A DNA stretch of 64,000 nt from Nitrosospira sp. Nsp11 (GCF_900142705.1 NZ_FRBV01000014.1:1-64000), one strand, 5' to 3'; positions 8,783-17,555 are shown, counted from the first letter of the stretch. Numbers and translations: made by a program. Notes: generated from the sequence alone by a model not told the origin.

Positions 8783-9312
8783 AACCATCTGTAAATCAGG
8801 TCCGCTCGGCAGTTGCTGTCATGATGGTGAGCGCAAGCCTGTACGTTGGCATCGCTCAGCATGAGGGCTATGTCGAGGTCGCCGCGCCACCAGTCGCTGG
8901 TGACGTACCTACTAACGGATTTGGCTCTACTGCTGGCGTCCGACTGGGAGATAAAACAACGCCAGTCCGAGCCATGATCCGCCTGCTTAACGAGATCGAG
9001 GATGTCTATGCGGCCGGCGTGCGAAAGTGCGTCACGGTGCCGCTGTATCAGCACGAATTCGACGCATACGTGAGTCTTGCCTATAACGTGGGCGTAGGCG
9101 CAGTGTGCCGCAAAGCCGATAAGCGAACAGTTGACGATCAAGGTAAGCCGAAGCAACCGGAGCCGGACAGATTAATCGATGTGCTGAATAAAGCTGATTA
9201 CGACGAAGCCTGTAGGCGCATCAAGTCATTTAATAGGTTCCAAGGAAAGGTTATGCGCGGCCTGACCATTCGCCGCGAGGCTGAATACAAGCAGTGCTTG
9301 GGGTTGGCGTGA
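8779..9312 (+). CDS. Phage endolysin (GH24 lysozyme, probable SAR type)
   Basis: 177 residues. A weakly hydrophobic N-terminal span (about 10-26, SAVAVMMVSASLYVGIA) directly precedes the catalytic QHEGY motif with Glu29, as in signal-anchor-release lysozymes. The remaining active-site region is GDVPTNGFGST (Asp42, Thr45). The C-terminal GLTIRREAEYKQCL block is typical of phage lysozymes. It cleaves peptidoglycan after release from the inner membrane. Start and stop overlap its neighbours by 4 nt. Confidence 0.88.
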   Translation: MKPSVNQVRSAVAVMMVSASLYVGIAQHEGYVEVAAPPVAGDVPTNGFGSTAGVRLGDKTTPVRAMIRLLNEIEDVYAAGVRKCVTVPLYQHEFDAYVSLAYNVGVGAVCRKADKRTVDDQGKPKQPEPDRLIDVLNKADYDEACRRIKSFNRFQGKVMRGLTIRREAEYKQCLGLA

Positions 9313-9524
9313 ATAATTTCGTTCCATGGTTCGTGACTGCTGTTATGTGCAGTTTGATGGCTATGGTTTTCTATTCCTATGCCAACTGGCTTCCGATAAG
9401 AGTATTCGATGTTTTTCTGATGGCCTGGATGAGTTGGGCGGCCATCGTTGTCGTTCGCGGTTACTTCAAGATTTACGCGATCTTTGATCGGATGGACAGG
9501 AGAGCTAAGGATGGTCGGGTGTGA
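9309..9524 (+). CDS. Small two-span membrane protein in lysis cassette
   Basis: 71 residues from a GTG at 9309 that overlaps the endolysin stop (GTGA); a GTG at 9294 lies inside the endolysin gene. Two membrane spans are predicted by eye (about 4-25 and 30-50), followed by a basic C-terminal tail (RMDRRAKDG). An antiholin or second-holin role is possible but unproven. Confidence 0.55.
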   Translation: MNNFVPWFVTAVMCSLMAMVFYSYANWLPIRVFDVFLMAWMSWAAIVVVRGYFKIYAIFDRMDRRAKDGRV

Positions 9525-9868
9525 ACGGTCTGCCCGATAACTTTGTGATCGTTGACGGCCTGCTCACAGTCGAGCCGATTCTGCAACCGTCCTGGCTGAT
9601 CCGCCGTCGCTTAAGCGAGGACTCTATGACCGGCCCTTATGTTTGGGTTGCGACCATAGCGCAAGCGGAAATCGGATACGAGGTAAAAGGGTATCTGGCA
9701 AGGGATGAATATCCTATGGTATTGAGCGAACGCCGGGCCATGAAACGTATCGTTAGCCAACTCGGATTCTCATCTGGTGGCTATGGACGAGCTGACAAGA
9801 ACGGGGCTGAACGAGTATCGCATGCGTTTGAGGTTGGCGGCAAAATTGCACAAAAATCAGGCGATTGA
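9521..9868 (+). CDS. Hypothetical phage protein
   Basis: 115 residues from a GTG start overlapping the previous stop. It is soluble-looking with no signal peptide and no motif I recognise; the middle has a WVATIAQAEIGYEVKGYLA stretch. It is kept because the overlapping-start pattern of the cassette continues through it. Confidence 0.5.
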   Translation: MNGLPDNFVIVDGLLTVEPILQPSWLIRRRLSEDSMTGPYVWVATIAQAEIGYEVKGYLARDEYPMVLSERRAMKRIVSQLGFSSGGYGRADKNGAERVSHAFEVGGKIAQKSGD

Positions 9869-9981
9869 GAAGCGCCACAATCGATTTAAATCATGGGGTT
9901 AAGGGTATGACAAGGGTGCGATATTAAGCCAAACATTCAGTTCAGTTTGCGAAATTGTGCAAACTCATAATCGAGGCAAAC

Positions 9982-10461
9982 ATGTATGTATTGATCGGGA
10001 TATTTTTAGGTGGACTGACTCTTGGTGGACTGGTTTCATGGAAGGTAACGGCGGATCACTTCGAGGCCGGGATGCTGAAAGAGCAGAGACAGGAAATTAA
10101 GATCGTCGCAAAACGCGACGATGTGACGGCCGTATCAGGAACTCAAGCAGTCGCTGCCCAGGAAAAGATAAGAACCGTTTTCAGAGACCGAACCATTTAC
10201 CGAGATCGAGAGGTGCCAGTTGAAGTCATTAAGCGCATGGATAGCGGCTGCGTTATCCCTAATCATTTTGTCAGCATGTGGAACTCAGCCAACCAGGGGA
10301 CCGTTCCCGACGCCACCAGCGGAATTGATGAAACAGCCAGTGACGTTAGGCTCACAGACATTGAGTGGCAGAAAGAGCGAGAAGCCGAAATCTGCCTTGC
10401 CAATACCGAGCAATTGATTGGGTTACAGGGATGGATTAAGGGGCAGAAGGCGGTAGAGTAG
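9982..10461 (+). CDS. Rz-like inner-membrane spanin
   Basis: 159 residues from the ATG at 9982, with GAGG 5 nt upstream; an earlier ATG at 9955 is less likely. One N-terminal membrane span (about 3-20), then a long charged periplasmic helix and a C-terminal region rich in Glu. The Rz1 lipoprotein gene is nested inside it in another frame, the classic spanin arrangement. i-spanins bridge to Rz1 and fuse inner and outer membranes at the last lysis step. Confidence 0.8.
   Translation: MYVLIGIFLGGLTLGGLVSWKVTADHFEAGMLKEQRQEIKIVAKRDDVTAVSGTQAVAAQEKIRTVFRDRTIYRDREVPVEVIKRMDSGCVIPNHFVSMWNSANQGTVPDATSGIDETASDVRLTDIEWQKEREAEICLANTEQLIGLQGWIKGQKAVE
10220..10417 (+). CDS. Rz1-like outer-membrane lipoprotein spanin, nested in Rz
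   Basis: 65 residues wholly inside the Rz gene in the +1 frame. It starts MKSLSAWIAAALSLIILSAC, a clean signal peptide and lipobox (LSAC, Cys20). The mature part is Pro-rich (PTRGPFPTPPAEL), as expected of Rz1. Signal peptide, lipobox, proline content and nesting together make chance unlikely. Confidence 0.83.
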   Translation: MKSLSAWIAAALSLIILSACGTQPTRGPFPTPPAELMKQPVTLGSQTLSGRKSEKPKSALPIPSN

Positions 10462-10492
10462 CGATGTCGTAGGTTTTGTTGGTTTGAACATA

Positions 10493-10723
10493 CTAATTTG
10501 TAGACCCTGTTTCGGCGGGTTTTTTGTTGGATTTAAGCAATTCGGGGTCGCCATATTTGTCGTAACAAGCCTCAGCAATCGCCCTGGCAGCCATGTCGCT
10601 ACTCACATTTTTCATATTTTGAAGAATGCAATCATGGTAATTGTCTGGTTCTTGCATTCGGTTACAAGAAGATATTTGAGCAATTAGCCCGAAAATGGCT
10701 AGAAATTTTAGTGATCGTTTCAA
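10493..10723 (-). CDS. Small lipoprotein at prophage right end
   Basis: 76 residues from a TTG start (no ATG is available upstream). The signal peptide ends in ISSC (Cys about residue 20). The mature part has DNYHDCILQNMKNVSSDMAA and AEACYDKYG, a pattern I have seen in small phage and bacterial proteins of unknown function (a Cys near each end of a short helix-loop-helix). It is the only - strand gene in the prophage segment and converges on Rz, so it is probably expressed from the prophage rather than in the lytic late operon. Confidence 0.6.
   Translation of the reverse strand: MKRSLKFLAIFGLIAQISSCNRMQEPDNYHDCILQNMKNVSSDMAARAIAEACYDKYGDPELLKSNKKPAETGSTN
10500..10527 (+). terminator. Possible weak terminator after Rz
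   Basis: ACCC (10503-10506) can pair with GGGT (10516-10519) before six T residues. The stem is short. The DNA also encodes the end of the opposing lipoprotein gene. Confidence 0.3.
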
Positions 10724-11279
10724 GAATTTTCTTGGCTGTGAAAACTTTAGTGTAGCCCAACCTCATCAATAATCAACCGCATTCACGTTAGGGAATCTAG
10801 GTCGCCCCGCGCGTATTTTTATGCCCGCTACTGGGCCCAAGCTGATAATGGAGGTGATCGGCAAATCACCTACTTTGCGCCGGGTTGCCACGCCGGGATT
10901 GGGTTTAGGGGTGATCGGCAAAATATGCAGATTAATTAAGTATCTGAGTTATCCGGGAATTCCGTATAACTGAACATTTGAACTAGGGTGAAATTCACTT
11001 CAGTTGGTAAGAATTTCTTACATACTGAATTTGATGGAATATCAGTTGTTAGAATTTTTCTAGTTGATATTCTAATTCCCTCGAATTCGAGGGTTTTGAA
11101 CTAGTGCAAATTTTGCACTAGTTGATCAGCAATAAAGAAGGGCGGTCAAATGATGCGTCAACATCATCTGGCCACCTTAACCCACAGAATACAGCTGTGA
11201 GCCAAAGCCAAGGCCCTCCTGCTACGTACGCAGCGCGGGGGAGCTTAGCACAACATTCTCGCCATTTCGAGAGGCTCAT
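10724..11279. other. AT-rich non-coding spacer with many palindromes, upstream of the methylase
   Basis: No convincing gene. A perfect 7-bp hairpin AGGTGAT-6 nt-ATCACCT lies at 10852-10871, and its GGTGATCGGCAAA part recurs near 10913-10925. A dense run of palindromes follows at 10947-11123 (separate entry). The spacing and AT content suit a regulatory or replication-type region of the prophage. Confidence 0.7.
10947..11123. repeat. Array of palindromes with AATT-type centres
   Basis: Within 177 bp I see: an imperfect 25-nt palindrome at 10947-10971 (10 of 12 pairs); GTGAAATTCAC at 10988-10998; GTAAGAATTTCTTAC at 11007-11021; a nested hairpin with GAATATCA/TGATATTC outer arms around TAGAATTTTTCTA (11050-11062); CCCTCGAATTCGAGGG at 11078-11093; and a perfect 12+1+12 palindrome at 11099-11123. 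The sequences differ from one another, so this is not a simple tandem repeat. Possible operators or recombination/replication sites. Confidence 0.75.
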
Positions 11280-12071
11280 ATGTCAGCACCTATTATCCCG
11301 TGGCTTGGCGGCAAGCGCCGCCTGGCCGATCGTCTTATCCCCCTCTTCCCTCCGCATGAGTGCTACGTGGAAGTATTTTGCGGCGGGGCGGCGCTCTATT
11401 TCCTCCGACCAACGCCGGCGCCAGTTGAAATCATCAATGACATTAATGGCGATTTGGTTTCGCTCTACCGCGTGGTGCAACATCACCTTGTAGAGTTCGT
11501 TCGGCAATTCCAGTGGTCACTCACCAGCCGGCAGCTTTTTGAATGGCTGAAAATGACGCGAGTCGAAACGCTCACGGACATTCAGCGAGCAGCCCGCTTT
11601 TATTATCTGCAGCAGTATGCCTTCGGTGGAAAGGTCCACGGGCAGAACTTCGGTACAGCGACCACGACACCAGCGATCAATCTGTGCCGTATCGAGGAAA
11701 GCTTATCGGCTGCACATATTCGCTTGGCCAGCACTACGATAGAAAATTTGCCATGGGGCGAATGCATCGATCGCTACGATAGGCCGCACTCTTTTTTCTA
11801 CCTGGACCCGCCCTACTGGCGGACCGAAGGTTACGGCGTGCCGTTTGAATTTGAGCAGTACGAGCACATGGCCAACCGACTAAGGTCGATGAAGGGAAAG
11901 GCAATGGTAAGTATCAACGATCATCCCGAGATCCGGCGTGTATTTGATGGGCTGCCCATGTTGGGGTTGACCATCCAATATGCGGTCTGCGGGGCTCATG
12001 AACGTAAAGCCAGCGGAGAGCTAGTAATTACTAATTACGACACTGGAAGCGCGAGCGGTTTGTTTCAATAA
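11280..12071 (+). CDS. D12-class DNA N6-adenine methyltransferase (Dam-like), prophage
   Basis: 263 residues. The SAM-binding motif WLGGKRRL is at about 8-15, FCGG at about 34-37, and the catalytic DPPY at 176-179 (SFFYLDPPYW). This is the Dam/D12 group, which methylates adenine in a short site, often GATC. RBS GAGG lies 6 nt upstream. As a lone methylase at a prophage end, with no restriction gene beside it, it probably protects phage DNA or acts on gene expression. Confidence 0.92.
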   Translation: MSAPIIPWLGGKRRLADRLIPLFPPHECYVEVFCGGAALYFLRPTPAPVEIINDINGDLVSLYRVVQHHLVEFVRQFQWSLTSRQLFEWLKMTRVETLTDIQRAARFYYLQQYAFGGKVHGQNFGTATTTPAINLCRIEESLSAAHIRLASTTIENLPWGECIDRYDRPHSFFYLDPPYWRTEGYGVPFEFEQYEHMANRLRSMKGKAMVSINDHPEIRRVFDGLPMLGLTIQYAVCGAHERKASGELVITNYDTGSASGLFQ

Positions 12072-12107
12072 AGCAGAATTGCGGAAAAGTAGCAGAATTG
12101 CGGAAAA
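12072..12107. repeat. Two direct copies of a 17-bp repeat
   Basis: AGCAGAATTGCGGAAAA occurs at 12072-12088 and again at 12091-12107, 19 bp apart. The copies lie directly after the methylase stop and 40 bp before the tRNA 3' end, at the presumed prophage/chromosome boundary. Confidence 0.85.
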
Positions 12108-12146
12108 AAACGGGAGGCGCGAAAACGCCGAAACCCTTGCTGTTAT

Positions 12147-12222
12147 TGGCTCCCCGACCAGGGCTCGAACCTGGGACCTGCGGATTAACAGTCCGTCGCT
12201 CTACCGACTGAGCTATCGGGGA
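12147..12222 (-). tRNA. tRNA-Asn (GTT)
   Basis: 76 nt. On the - strand the acceptor TCCCCGA pairs with TCGGGGA, the anticodon loop reads CTGTTAA (anticodon GTT), the T-arm GGTTCGAGCC is present, and the 3' CCA is encoded. The 3' end faces the prophage, the usual orientation for a tRNA used as an integration site. Confidence 0.96.
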
Positions 12223-12534
12223 ATTGGAGAGGTGCATATACTAATAGCTTGAGCGAGGCTGGTCAATCAAAACCGCCCATCAGTAGCTGGTGACAAGGCC
12301 TGAATTCAGCCTGAAACGGTCTCCTCAGGCCGTTTTGAGCAGATTGTCGGCAAGTCACGTAGCGCAACGTAATCTAACGAAGAACCAAGGCGTGAAAAGA
12401 ACTCGCGTTCGAGCGAGCTTGGCAGGTAGACGTGGATTAGTGAGAGATAGAACAGAATGACCGACAGTTACTCAACCGCTGGCGCTTCCGTGACATCACA
12501 GGAGCGCCAGCGGTTTATTCACTGAAGGCGCTTT
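12223..12534. other. Intergenic region with a strong inverted repeat
   Basis: No gene seen. CCGCTGGCGCT (12476-12486) and AGCGCCAGCGG (12503-12513) form a perfect 11-bp stem, placed downstream of the - strand lipoprotein gene. It could end that transcript, but no clear T-run follows on either strand. A weaker AAACGG/CCGTTT hairpin lies near 12315-12336. Confidence 0.55.
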
Positions 12535-12690
12535 TTAATAGTCCTTGTCGGGAACGACAATAACTTTTTCCGAGGAGGTTCCAGGATCTCCCTTTGGACC
12601 TTGTGGTCCAGACTTGCTGGTATCTATCGATAGGCAGCCTGCAACTCCAGCAAGCATGACAATCACCGTAAATAGTTTTAATTTTTTCAT
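12535..12690 (-). CDS. Tiny collagen-like lipoprotein
   Basis: 51 residues, found by reading the - strand; it is shorter than usual cut-offs. It begins MKKLKLFTVIVMLAGVAGC, a good signal peptide with a lipobox ending at Cys19. The mature part has a collagen-like GPQGPKGDPG run, then EKVIVVPDKDY. GPQGPKGDPG is typical of bacterial collagen-like lipoproteins, but the repeat here is only three triplets. Probably anchored in the outer membrane; function unknown. Confidence 0.7.
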   Translation of the reverse strand: MKKLKLFTVIVMLAGVAGCLSIDTSKSGPQGPKGDPGTSSEKVIVVPDKDY

Positions 12691-12915
12691 TTCGATTATC
12701 CTTTTAATAAGTACGGCATTGAAAACCGCCGCGTATACAAGATAACCTGAAGCTCTAGCTCTAACTGTCTGTTACCGTACATAGGGGCGTTGCTGCACGC
12801 TCTTCTACCCGGTAAAAGAGGATTGGGTTTTTTTCGTGTTTTTGCCTCCACCAACTACTTATTAATTGATCAGCCCAAGTTCCGGGTATCTGCGCCCTCT
12901 TCTCATAGGGTCAGT

Positions 12916-14088
12916 TCATCCAGTTTGCGTATTATAAAGTCCTGAAGCGAGCGGCCTGGCATTCTGCTTGCGAGGCACCACAACCCCTAGCAGGATTAGG
13001 CCAGCAAGCATCAAGGCATAAGACTCGGGCTCTGGAATAGTGGCGACAAAGCCGCCTGCAATAACCTGCCCCAGGTTGTTGACACCGTAGGACTCCGTCA
13101 AAGGGTCGCCGGGCAGGTTTACCAGTGAATTAAGGTCTGTCATGCCGCTTCCATTTGGACCCGTGACAAAAGCATGAAAATCGCTGATCGATTCCTCCGG
13201 CAGCAGGGGAATTTGGGCCGCGCCCACCACTTGCCCGGCGTTATTGACGCCGTACGCCACACTTTCATCTCCGCCCAGCGTGCCGAGGTCGGTCAAGCCC
13301 GCCCCATTGGCGCCGGAAATAAAAGCATGTGAATTCGACTGCCCTACTGCCTGCCCTGTATCGTTTACGCCATACGCAAAGGTATCTCCGCCCAAGGTGC
13401 CGAGGTCCGCCATGTTCGCACCATTAGCACCTGTGATGAACGCACGTTGATCCCCGCTATTCGTAAATGAGTCGCCCACTACCTGTCCGGCGCTGTTGAT
13501 GCCATGGGCCGCGCTGTAATCTCCTCCCAGCGTACCCAGGTCAGTCATGTTCCCACCCTTAGCATCGGTAGTAAAAGCACGGAAGGATTTATCACCGCTC
13601 GTCAGGGAGATTCCTACCGCTTGCCCGGCGGTGTTAATGCCATAGGCCCAACTGGTGCTCCCACCCAAGGTGCCGAGATCAGTCATGCCGACCCCATTGG
13701 GGCCAGTGATAAAAGCATGGTAAGCTTTATCCCCGGTTATGAGGGAACGTCCCACAACCTGTCCGGCAGCATTGATGCCATAGGCCCAGCTGTCGCTTCC
13801 ACCCAAGGTACCAAGGTCTTTGATGCCTGTGCCATCGGAACCCGTAATGAAAGCGTGCGTATTTCCGCCAGACGTTCTGGACCAGCCCACCACCTGTCCG
13901 GCATCGTTGATGCCGCGAGCAAAAGCATCTATCCCGCCCAAAGTTCCGATATCGACCACTGCTTTGCTGCTGGGGTCTACGATGAAGGAACGGAAGCCGG
14001 CAAAAGCCGTCGGCACAAAACCGAGGCTGACGCCCAAGGCTGCAACCAGGACAAGGTTTCGGACTTTACAGCTGGAGATAGCTTTCAT
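12916..14088 (-). CDS. HAF-repeat PEP-CTERM exported protein
   Basis: 390 residues. The signal peptide ends near AFA (about residue 30). At least six HAF repeats follow, each built on DLGTLGG...AYGIN.AGQVVG. The C-terminus (about 355-380) is a PEP-CTERM sorting signal: IPEPESYALMLAGLILLG followed by a basic RKQNAR end. PEP-CTERM proteins are exported and processed by exosortase, often in bacteria that make exopolysaccharide, which fits the co-polymerase and pel genes here. The repeat domain may bind surfaces, but no activity is known. Confidence 0.9.
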   Translation of the reverse strand: MKAISSCKVRNLVLVAALGVSLGFVPTAFAGFRSFIVDPSSKAVVDIGTLGGIDAFARGINDAGQVVGWSRTSGGNTHAFITGSDGTGIKDLGTLGGSDSWAYGINAAGQVVGRSLITGDKAYHAFITGPNGVGMTDLGTLGGSTSWAYGINTAGQAVGISLTSGDKSFRAFTTDAKGGNMTDLGTLGGDYSAAHGINSAGQVVGDSFTNSGDQRAFITGANGANMADLGTLGGDTFAYGVNDTGQAVGQSNSHAFISGANGAGLTDLGTLGGDESVAYGVNNAGQVVGAAQIPLLPEESISDFHAFVTGPNGSGMTDLNSLVNLPGDPLTESYGVNNLGQVIAGGFVATIPEPESYALMLAGLILLGVVVPRKQNARPLASGLYNTQTG

Positions 14089-14374
14089 GTTTTATCTACT
14101 CCCGTAAACGTTGCCGCTTGGGAAATATACGGTCTAATTACATTTCAGGATAGACCATGTAATGGAAATTTCAAGGTGAAAAAATAGGCTCATGACTTTC
14201 TGTTTACGGTGCCGATCTTGAATCTACCGGCTACCGTCATGCTATTGCCTGAGCTCAAGGTATTGCAGGAAATACGATTGACCAATTGCCTTTTGCACGT
14301 CGCCAAATATTTGTATCGCGACTCCAAAGCCGGTGCTATCCGTGCCCGGGTTTTATTTTACGAATCGATTATGA

Positions 14375-17095
14375 ATGACGATTGAGCGCATGAAAAAGAT
14401 TTCCCGCAATGACCCGTGCCCATGCAATAGCGGCCGGAAGTACAAGCACTGCTGCCAGAAGCATGAAGCCGGGACTTCATCCGCCTCCTCCGCTCCATCC
14501 GCTCCGTCCATTTCGGAATACCTCCAGGCAGGGATTCAGTATCATCAAGGCGGAGACCTGCCTCGGGCTCAGGCCATTTATCAACGAATACTCCAAGTAG
14601 TGCCGGATCATCCCGGTGCGCTGCATTTCATGGGATTAATAGCGAGGCAGATGGGAAAGACCGAGATCGCCATCGAGCTCATCGGCAGAGCACTCCTGTT
14701 CAAACCGGACTATGCGGAAGCCCATGGTAATTTAGGGAACGCCCTTAAGCAGCAAGGCAGGATGGATGAGGCGATCGCCAGTTATCGCACCGCACTCGGG
14801 CTCAAGCCGGACATGGTGGAGGTATACGTCAACCTGGGCAATGCACTCAAGGAACAGGGCAAACTGGAGGAAGCTATTGCCAGTTATCGGAAAGCGCTGA
14901 CATTCGATCGGGATTTTGCTGAGATACACACTAATCTTGGGAACGCACTGAGAGAACAAGGCAAGCCGAATGAAGCGATCGCAAGCTATCGCAGAGCGCT
15001 CATGCTCAAACCGGACTCCGCCGAGGCGCACAATAACCTGGGGAATATGCTGGTCGAACGAGGCAATCCCGAAGACGCCGTCGCCAGTTTTCAAAAAGCG
15101 CTCATTTTCAGGCCGGACTTTGCCGAGGCGCACAGCAATCTGGGAAATGCGCTTAGCGAACTGGGCAGACTGGATGAGGCAATTGCGAGCTATCGCAATG
15201 CGCTCGCTCGCAAACTGGATTATGCCGAGGCATACAGTAATCTGGCTAATGCGCTGAAAGAGCAAGGAAAGCTGGACGAGGCGGTAATCAATTATCAATG
15301 TGCGCTACGAATTAGCGAAAACCCGGAAATAAAAAGTGGGTTTGCCGAGTGCATAAGAAATGTTTACCTTACTCATGAGATTCCCGGCATTCGTGCTTTT
15401 ATCACTCGAGCCCTATCCGAGGCATGGATCCGCCCGGCTGAGCTCGGAAACCCGGCTGTATCGCTCATCAAGTTGAATCCGGGCATCAGGCAATGCATAG
15501 ACCGGGCAAATAGCGCCTGGCCTGGGTTCGAAATCCCCGGTTCTAACGGCTCTAGTGGGCAATTCGGTTCCGATAGTCCGGATAACGTGGATAGCCTGTC
15601 CGGCTTCGCCAGTGTCTGCAACGACCTCTTGCTGCAGTGCTTGCTGGAGACTATGCCGGTATGCGACATGGAACTGGAGCGGTTTTTAACCATGGCAAGA
15701 TATGCCATGCTACGTGCCGCCATCCACGAGCACGATCACAACAGAGTCTCCGTTGATTCATCGGCCATTTTTTGCGATGCTTTTCAGAATGCACCGGAAG
15801 CGAAAGCGCTGGTTTTTTATTGCGCGGTGGCTCGACAGTGCTTTATCAACGAATACATTTTTGCCTGTTCAGACGAGGAATTAGAACTGGCACAACGACT
15901 GAAGGATCGCCTTGCTGCCGCTTTGGCAGACTCGCTACCGGTTTCCCCGTTATGGCTGGTTGCTGTGGCGGCGTATTTCCCGCTGATTTCAGTGAGTTCC
16001 TCCGAGGCCCTTGTACAGCTGGCCGATATACAGCCCGCCCTTGTACATCCGCTGCTGGGTCGTTCCTTGCCCGATACCCTGGCTGCGCTGCTAGTGCAAC
16101 AAGTATGGGAACCGCTGGAAGAACGGCGGCTCCGCTCCCTCATCCCGCATCTGACCCCTATCGTTGACGATATGTCACGCCTGGTGCAGAAGCAGTATGA
16201 GGAAAACCCGTATCCAAGATGGGTCAAACTGCCCTCATATCGGAAATCCATTTCGGTCAATCGCTATCTGCGCAACCGATTTTCTTTTTCAAAGTTCATT
16301 CCGATGAGCCGGCTTGATGAGGCTGACGCAAGAATCGATATTCTGATAGCCGGATGCGGAACAGGCCAACATTCGATTGCAACAGCCCAGCGATATGGCA
16401 ATGCTAACGTCCTTGCCGTGGACTTGAGTTTAACGAGCCTGTGTTACGCAAGGAGAAAGACCGAGGAGCTGGGTTTGGGAAACATTGAATATGCACAGGC
16501 CGACATTACCAGCTTAAGCACCCTCAGTTCGCCTGAAATGGGCGGCCGAATGTTTGACCTCATCGAATCGGTCGGCGTGCTTCATCACCTTGCAAAACCG
16601 CTGGCAGGGTGGCGAGAACTGCTTGCTTTACTACGCCCCGGCGGATTAATGCGTTTGGGCTTCTACAGCGCATTTGCCAGACAAAATGAAACTGATGCGA
16701 GGCTTTATATTGCCGAAAAGGGATATGCACCGAATACGGAAGATATCCGACGCTGTCGGCAGGCTATGATGTCTCCCGAAAATGCGCCAGGATTCCGAAA
16801 AGTTTTGTCCGCCAGGGACTTTTATACGATGAGCGAGTGCCGTGATTCGCTATTTCATGTTCAAGAGCATCACTATACGCTGCCTCAGCTAAAAGAAAAC
16901 CTGCTGGAACTGGACCTCGCGTTTCTCGGATTTACACTTGAATCCGACGTTTCCAAACGATATAGAGAGCGTTTTCCCGAGGATATATCCCAAACCGACC
17001 TGGATAAATGGCACACCTTTGAGCTCGAAAACCCTGACACGTTTAGAGGCATGTATCAGTTCTGGTTACAGAAACCGGCGAATATCCAGCATTGA
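14375..17095 (+). CDS. SEC-C / TPR / class I methyltransferase fusion protein
   Basis: 906 residues; an ATG at 14390 is an alternative start. Domains in order: SEC-C zinc motif (NDPCPCNSGRKYKHCC, about 10-27); eight or so TPR repeats (about 45-320, each with A.A..NLG.AL..QG); a linker region of ~300 residues; then a Rossmann methyltransferase domain with motif I IAGCGTGQHS at about residue 660, and VGVLHHL further on. The substrate is unknown; TPR-methyltransferase proteins of this type are often linked to protein or glycan modification. It stands alone between a PEP-CTERM gene and a non-coding repeat. Confidence 0.85.
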   Translation: MTIERMKKISRNDPCPCNSGRKYKHCCQKHEAGTSSASSAPSAPSISEYLQAGIQYHQGGDLPRAQAIYQRILQVVPDHPGALHFMGLIARQMGKTEIAIELIGRALLFKPDYAEAHGNLGNALKQQGRMDEAIASYRTALGLKPDMVEVYVNLGNALKEQGKLEEAIASYRKALTFDRDFAEIHTNLGNALREQGKPNEAIASYRRALMLKPDSAEAHNNLGNMLVERGNPEDAVASFQKALIFRPDFAEAHSNLGNALSELGRLDEAIASYRNALARKLDYAEAYSNLANALKEQGKLDEAVINYQCALRISENPEIKSGFAECIRNVYLTHEIPGIRAFITRALSEAWIRPAELGNPAVSLIKLNPGIRQCIDRANSAWPGFEIPGSNGSSGQFGSDSPDNVDSLSGFASVCNDLLLQCLLETMPVCDMELERFLTMARYAMLRAAIHEHDHNRVSVDSSAIFCDAFQNAPEAKALVFYCAVARQCFINEYIFACSDEELELAQRLKDRLAAALADSLPVSPLWLVAVAAYFPLISVSSSEALVQLADIQPALVHPLLGRSLPDTLAALLVQQVWEPLEERRLRSLIPHLTPIVDDMSRLVQKQYEENPYPRWVKLPSYRKSISVNRYLRNRFSFSKFIPMSRLDEADARIDILIAGCGTGQHSIATAQRYGNANVLAVDLSLTSLCYARRKTEELGLGNIEYAQADITSLSTLSSPEMGGRMFDLIESVGVLHHLAKPLAGWRELLALLRPGGLMRLGFYSAFARQNETDARLYIAEKGYAPNTEDIRRCRQAMMSPENAPGFRKVLSARDFYTMSECRDSLFHVQEHHYTLPQLKENLLELDLAFLGFTLESDVSKRYRERFPEDISQTDLDKWHTFELENPDTFRGMYQFWLQKPANIQH

Positions 17096-17555
17096 TAGAA
17101 GAAGGAAGTTGCAATAGACAGCGGTTCAACTCCTCCGATTATTTCAAGGAAAACCCTATCTACTCGATGGAGATTTTCCTTGACATTCTGAAGTAATCCA
17201 CACTGTCATAATAATCGCACAAATTCCCAAAATCATCCCCTTCAAACTCGCATGAGGCTTAGCTCTTGAGATATCTGATTGATTCTAAACTAATATTCAA
17301 AAGTTCAAAAAATAGCCAAGTAAGAAAATACTGTTACGGGTACGTGACTTACCCAACCTGTGAAGAGGTTATCAACAAACTTATCCACAGCAATTGTGGA
17401 CAATAAAACTCCTCCCGCCCCTACCAAAAACATCCTTCCTCAAAGCAATGTGAGAGACTTTATGGCTTGGTAACTGCTACATATGGTCTTTCGAGCTTTA
17501 AAGCTTTTTTTCTTTGCTCATGTCAACTCGCCTTTGGTTAACCCAGCCACTCCAG
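17096..17555. other. Non-coding region carrying copy A of a DnaA-box repeat
   Basis: No gene recognised. It holds repeat A (separate entry) and, near 17494-17515, a short AGCTTTAAAGCT palindrome followed by a T-run that could stop a + strand transcript. Confidence 0.6.
17174..17403. repeat. Intergenic repeat copy A with three DnaA-box-like sites
   Basis: It matches 19500-19742 in order over about 230 bp: a CTTGACATT block, TAATCCACA, a CCCAAAATC block, a TGTTAC block, then a boxed core. The core has TTATCAACA (17369-17377), TTATCCACA (17381-17389, perfect DnaA consensus) and, on the other strand, TTGTCCACA (17395-17403). The same spacing (12 and 14 bp between starts) is kept in copy B. Confidence 0.8.

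Noticed and set aside
11122-11493. 123-codon frame upstream of and overlapping the methylase
   Set aside because: Low-complexity product, and it overlaps the well-supported methylase in another frame.
12031-12237. 68-codon frame on the - strand across the tRNA
   Set aside because: It reads through the tRNA-Asn; the product is the familiar tRNA-derived false protein.
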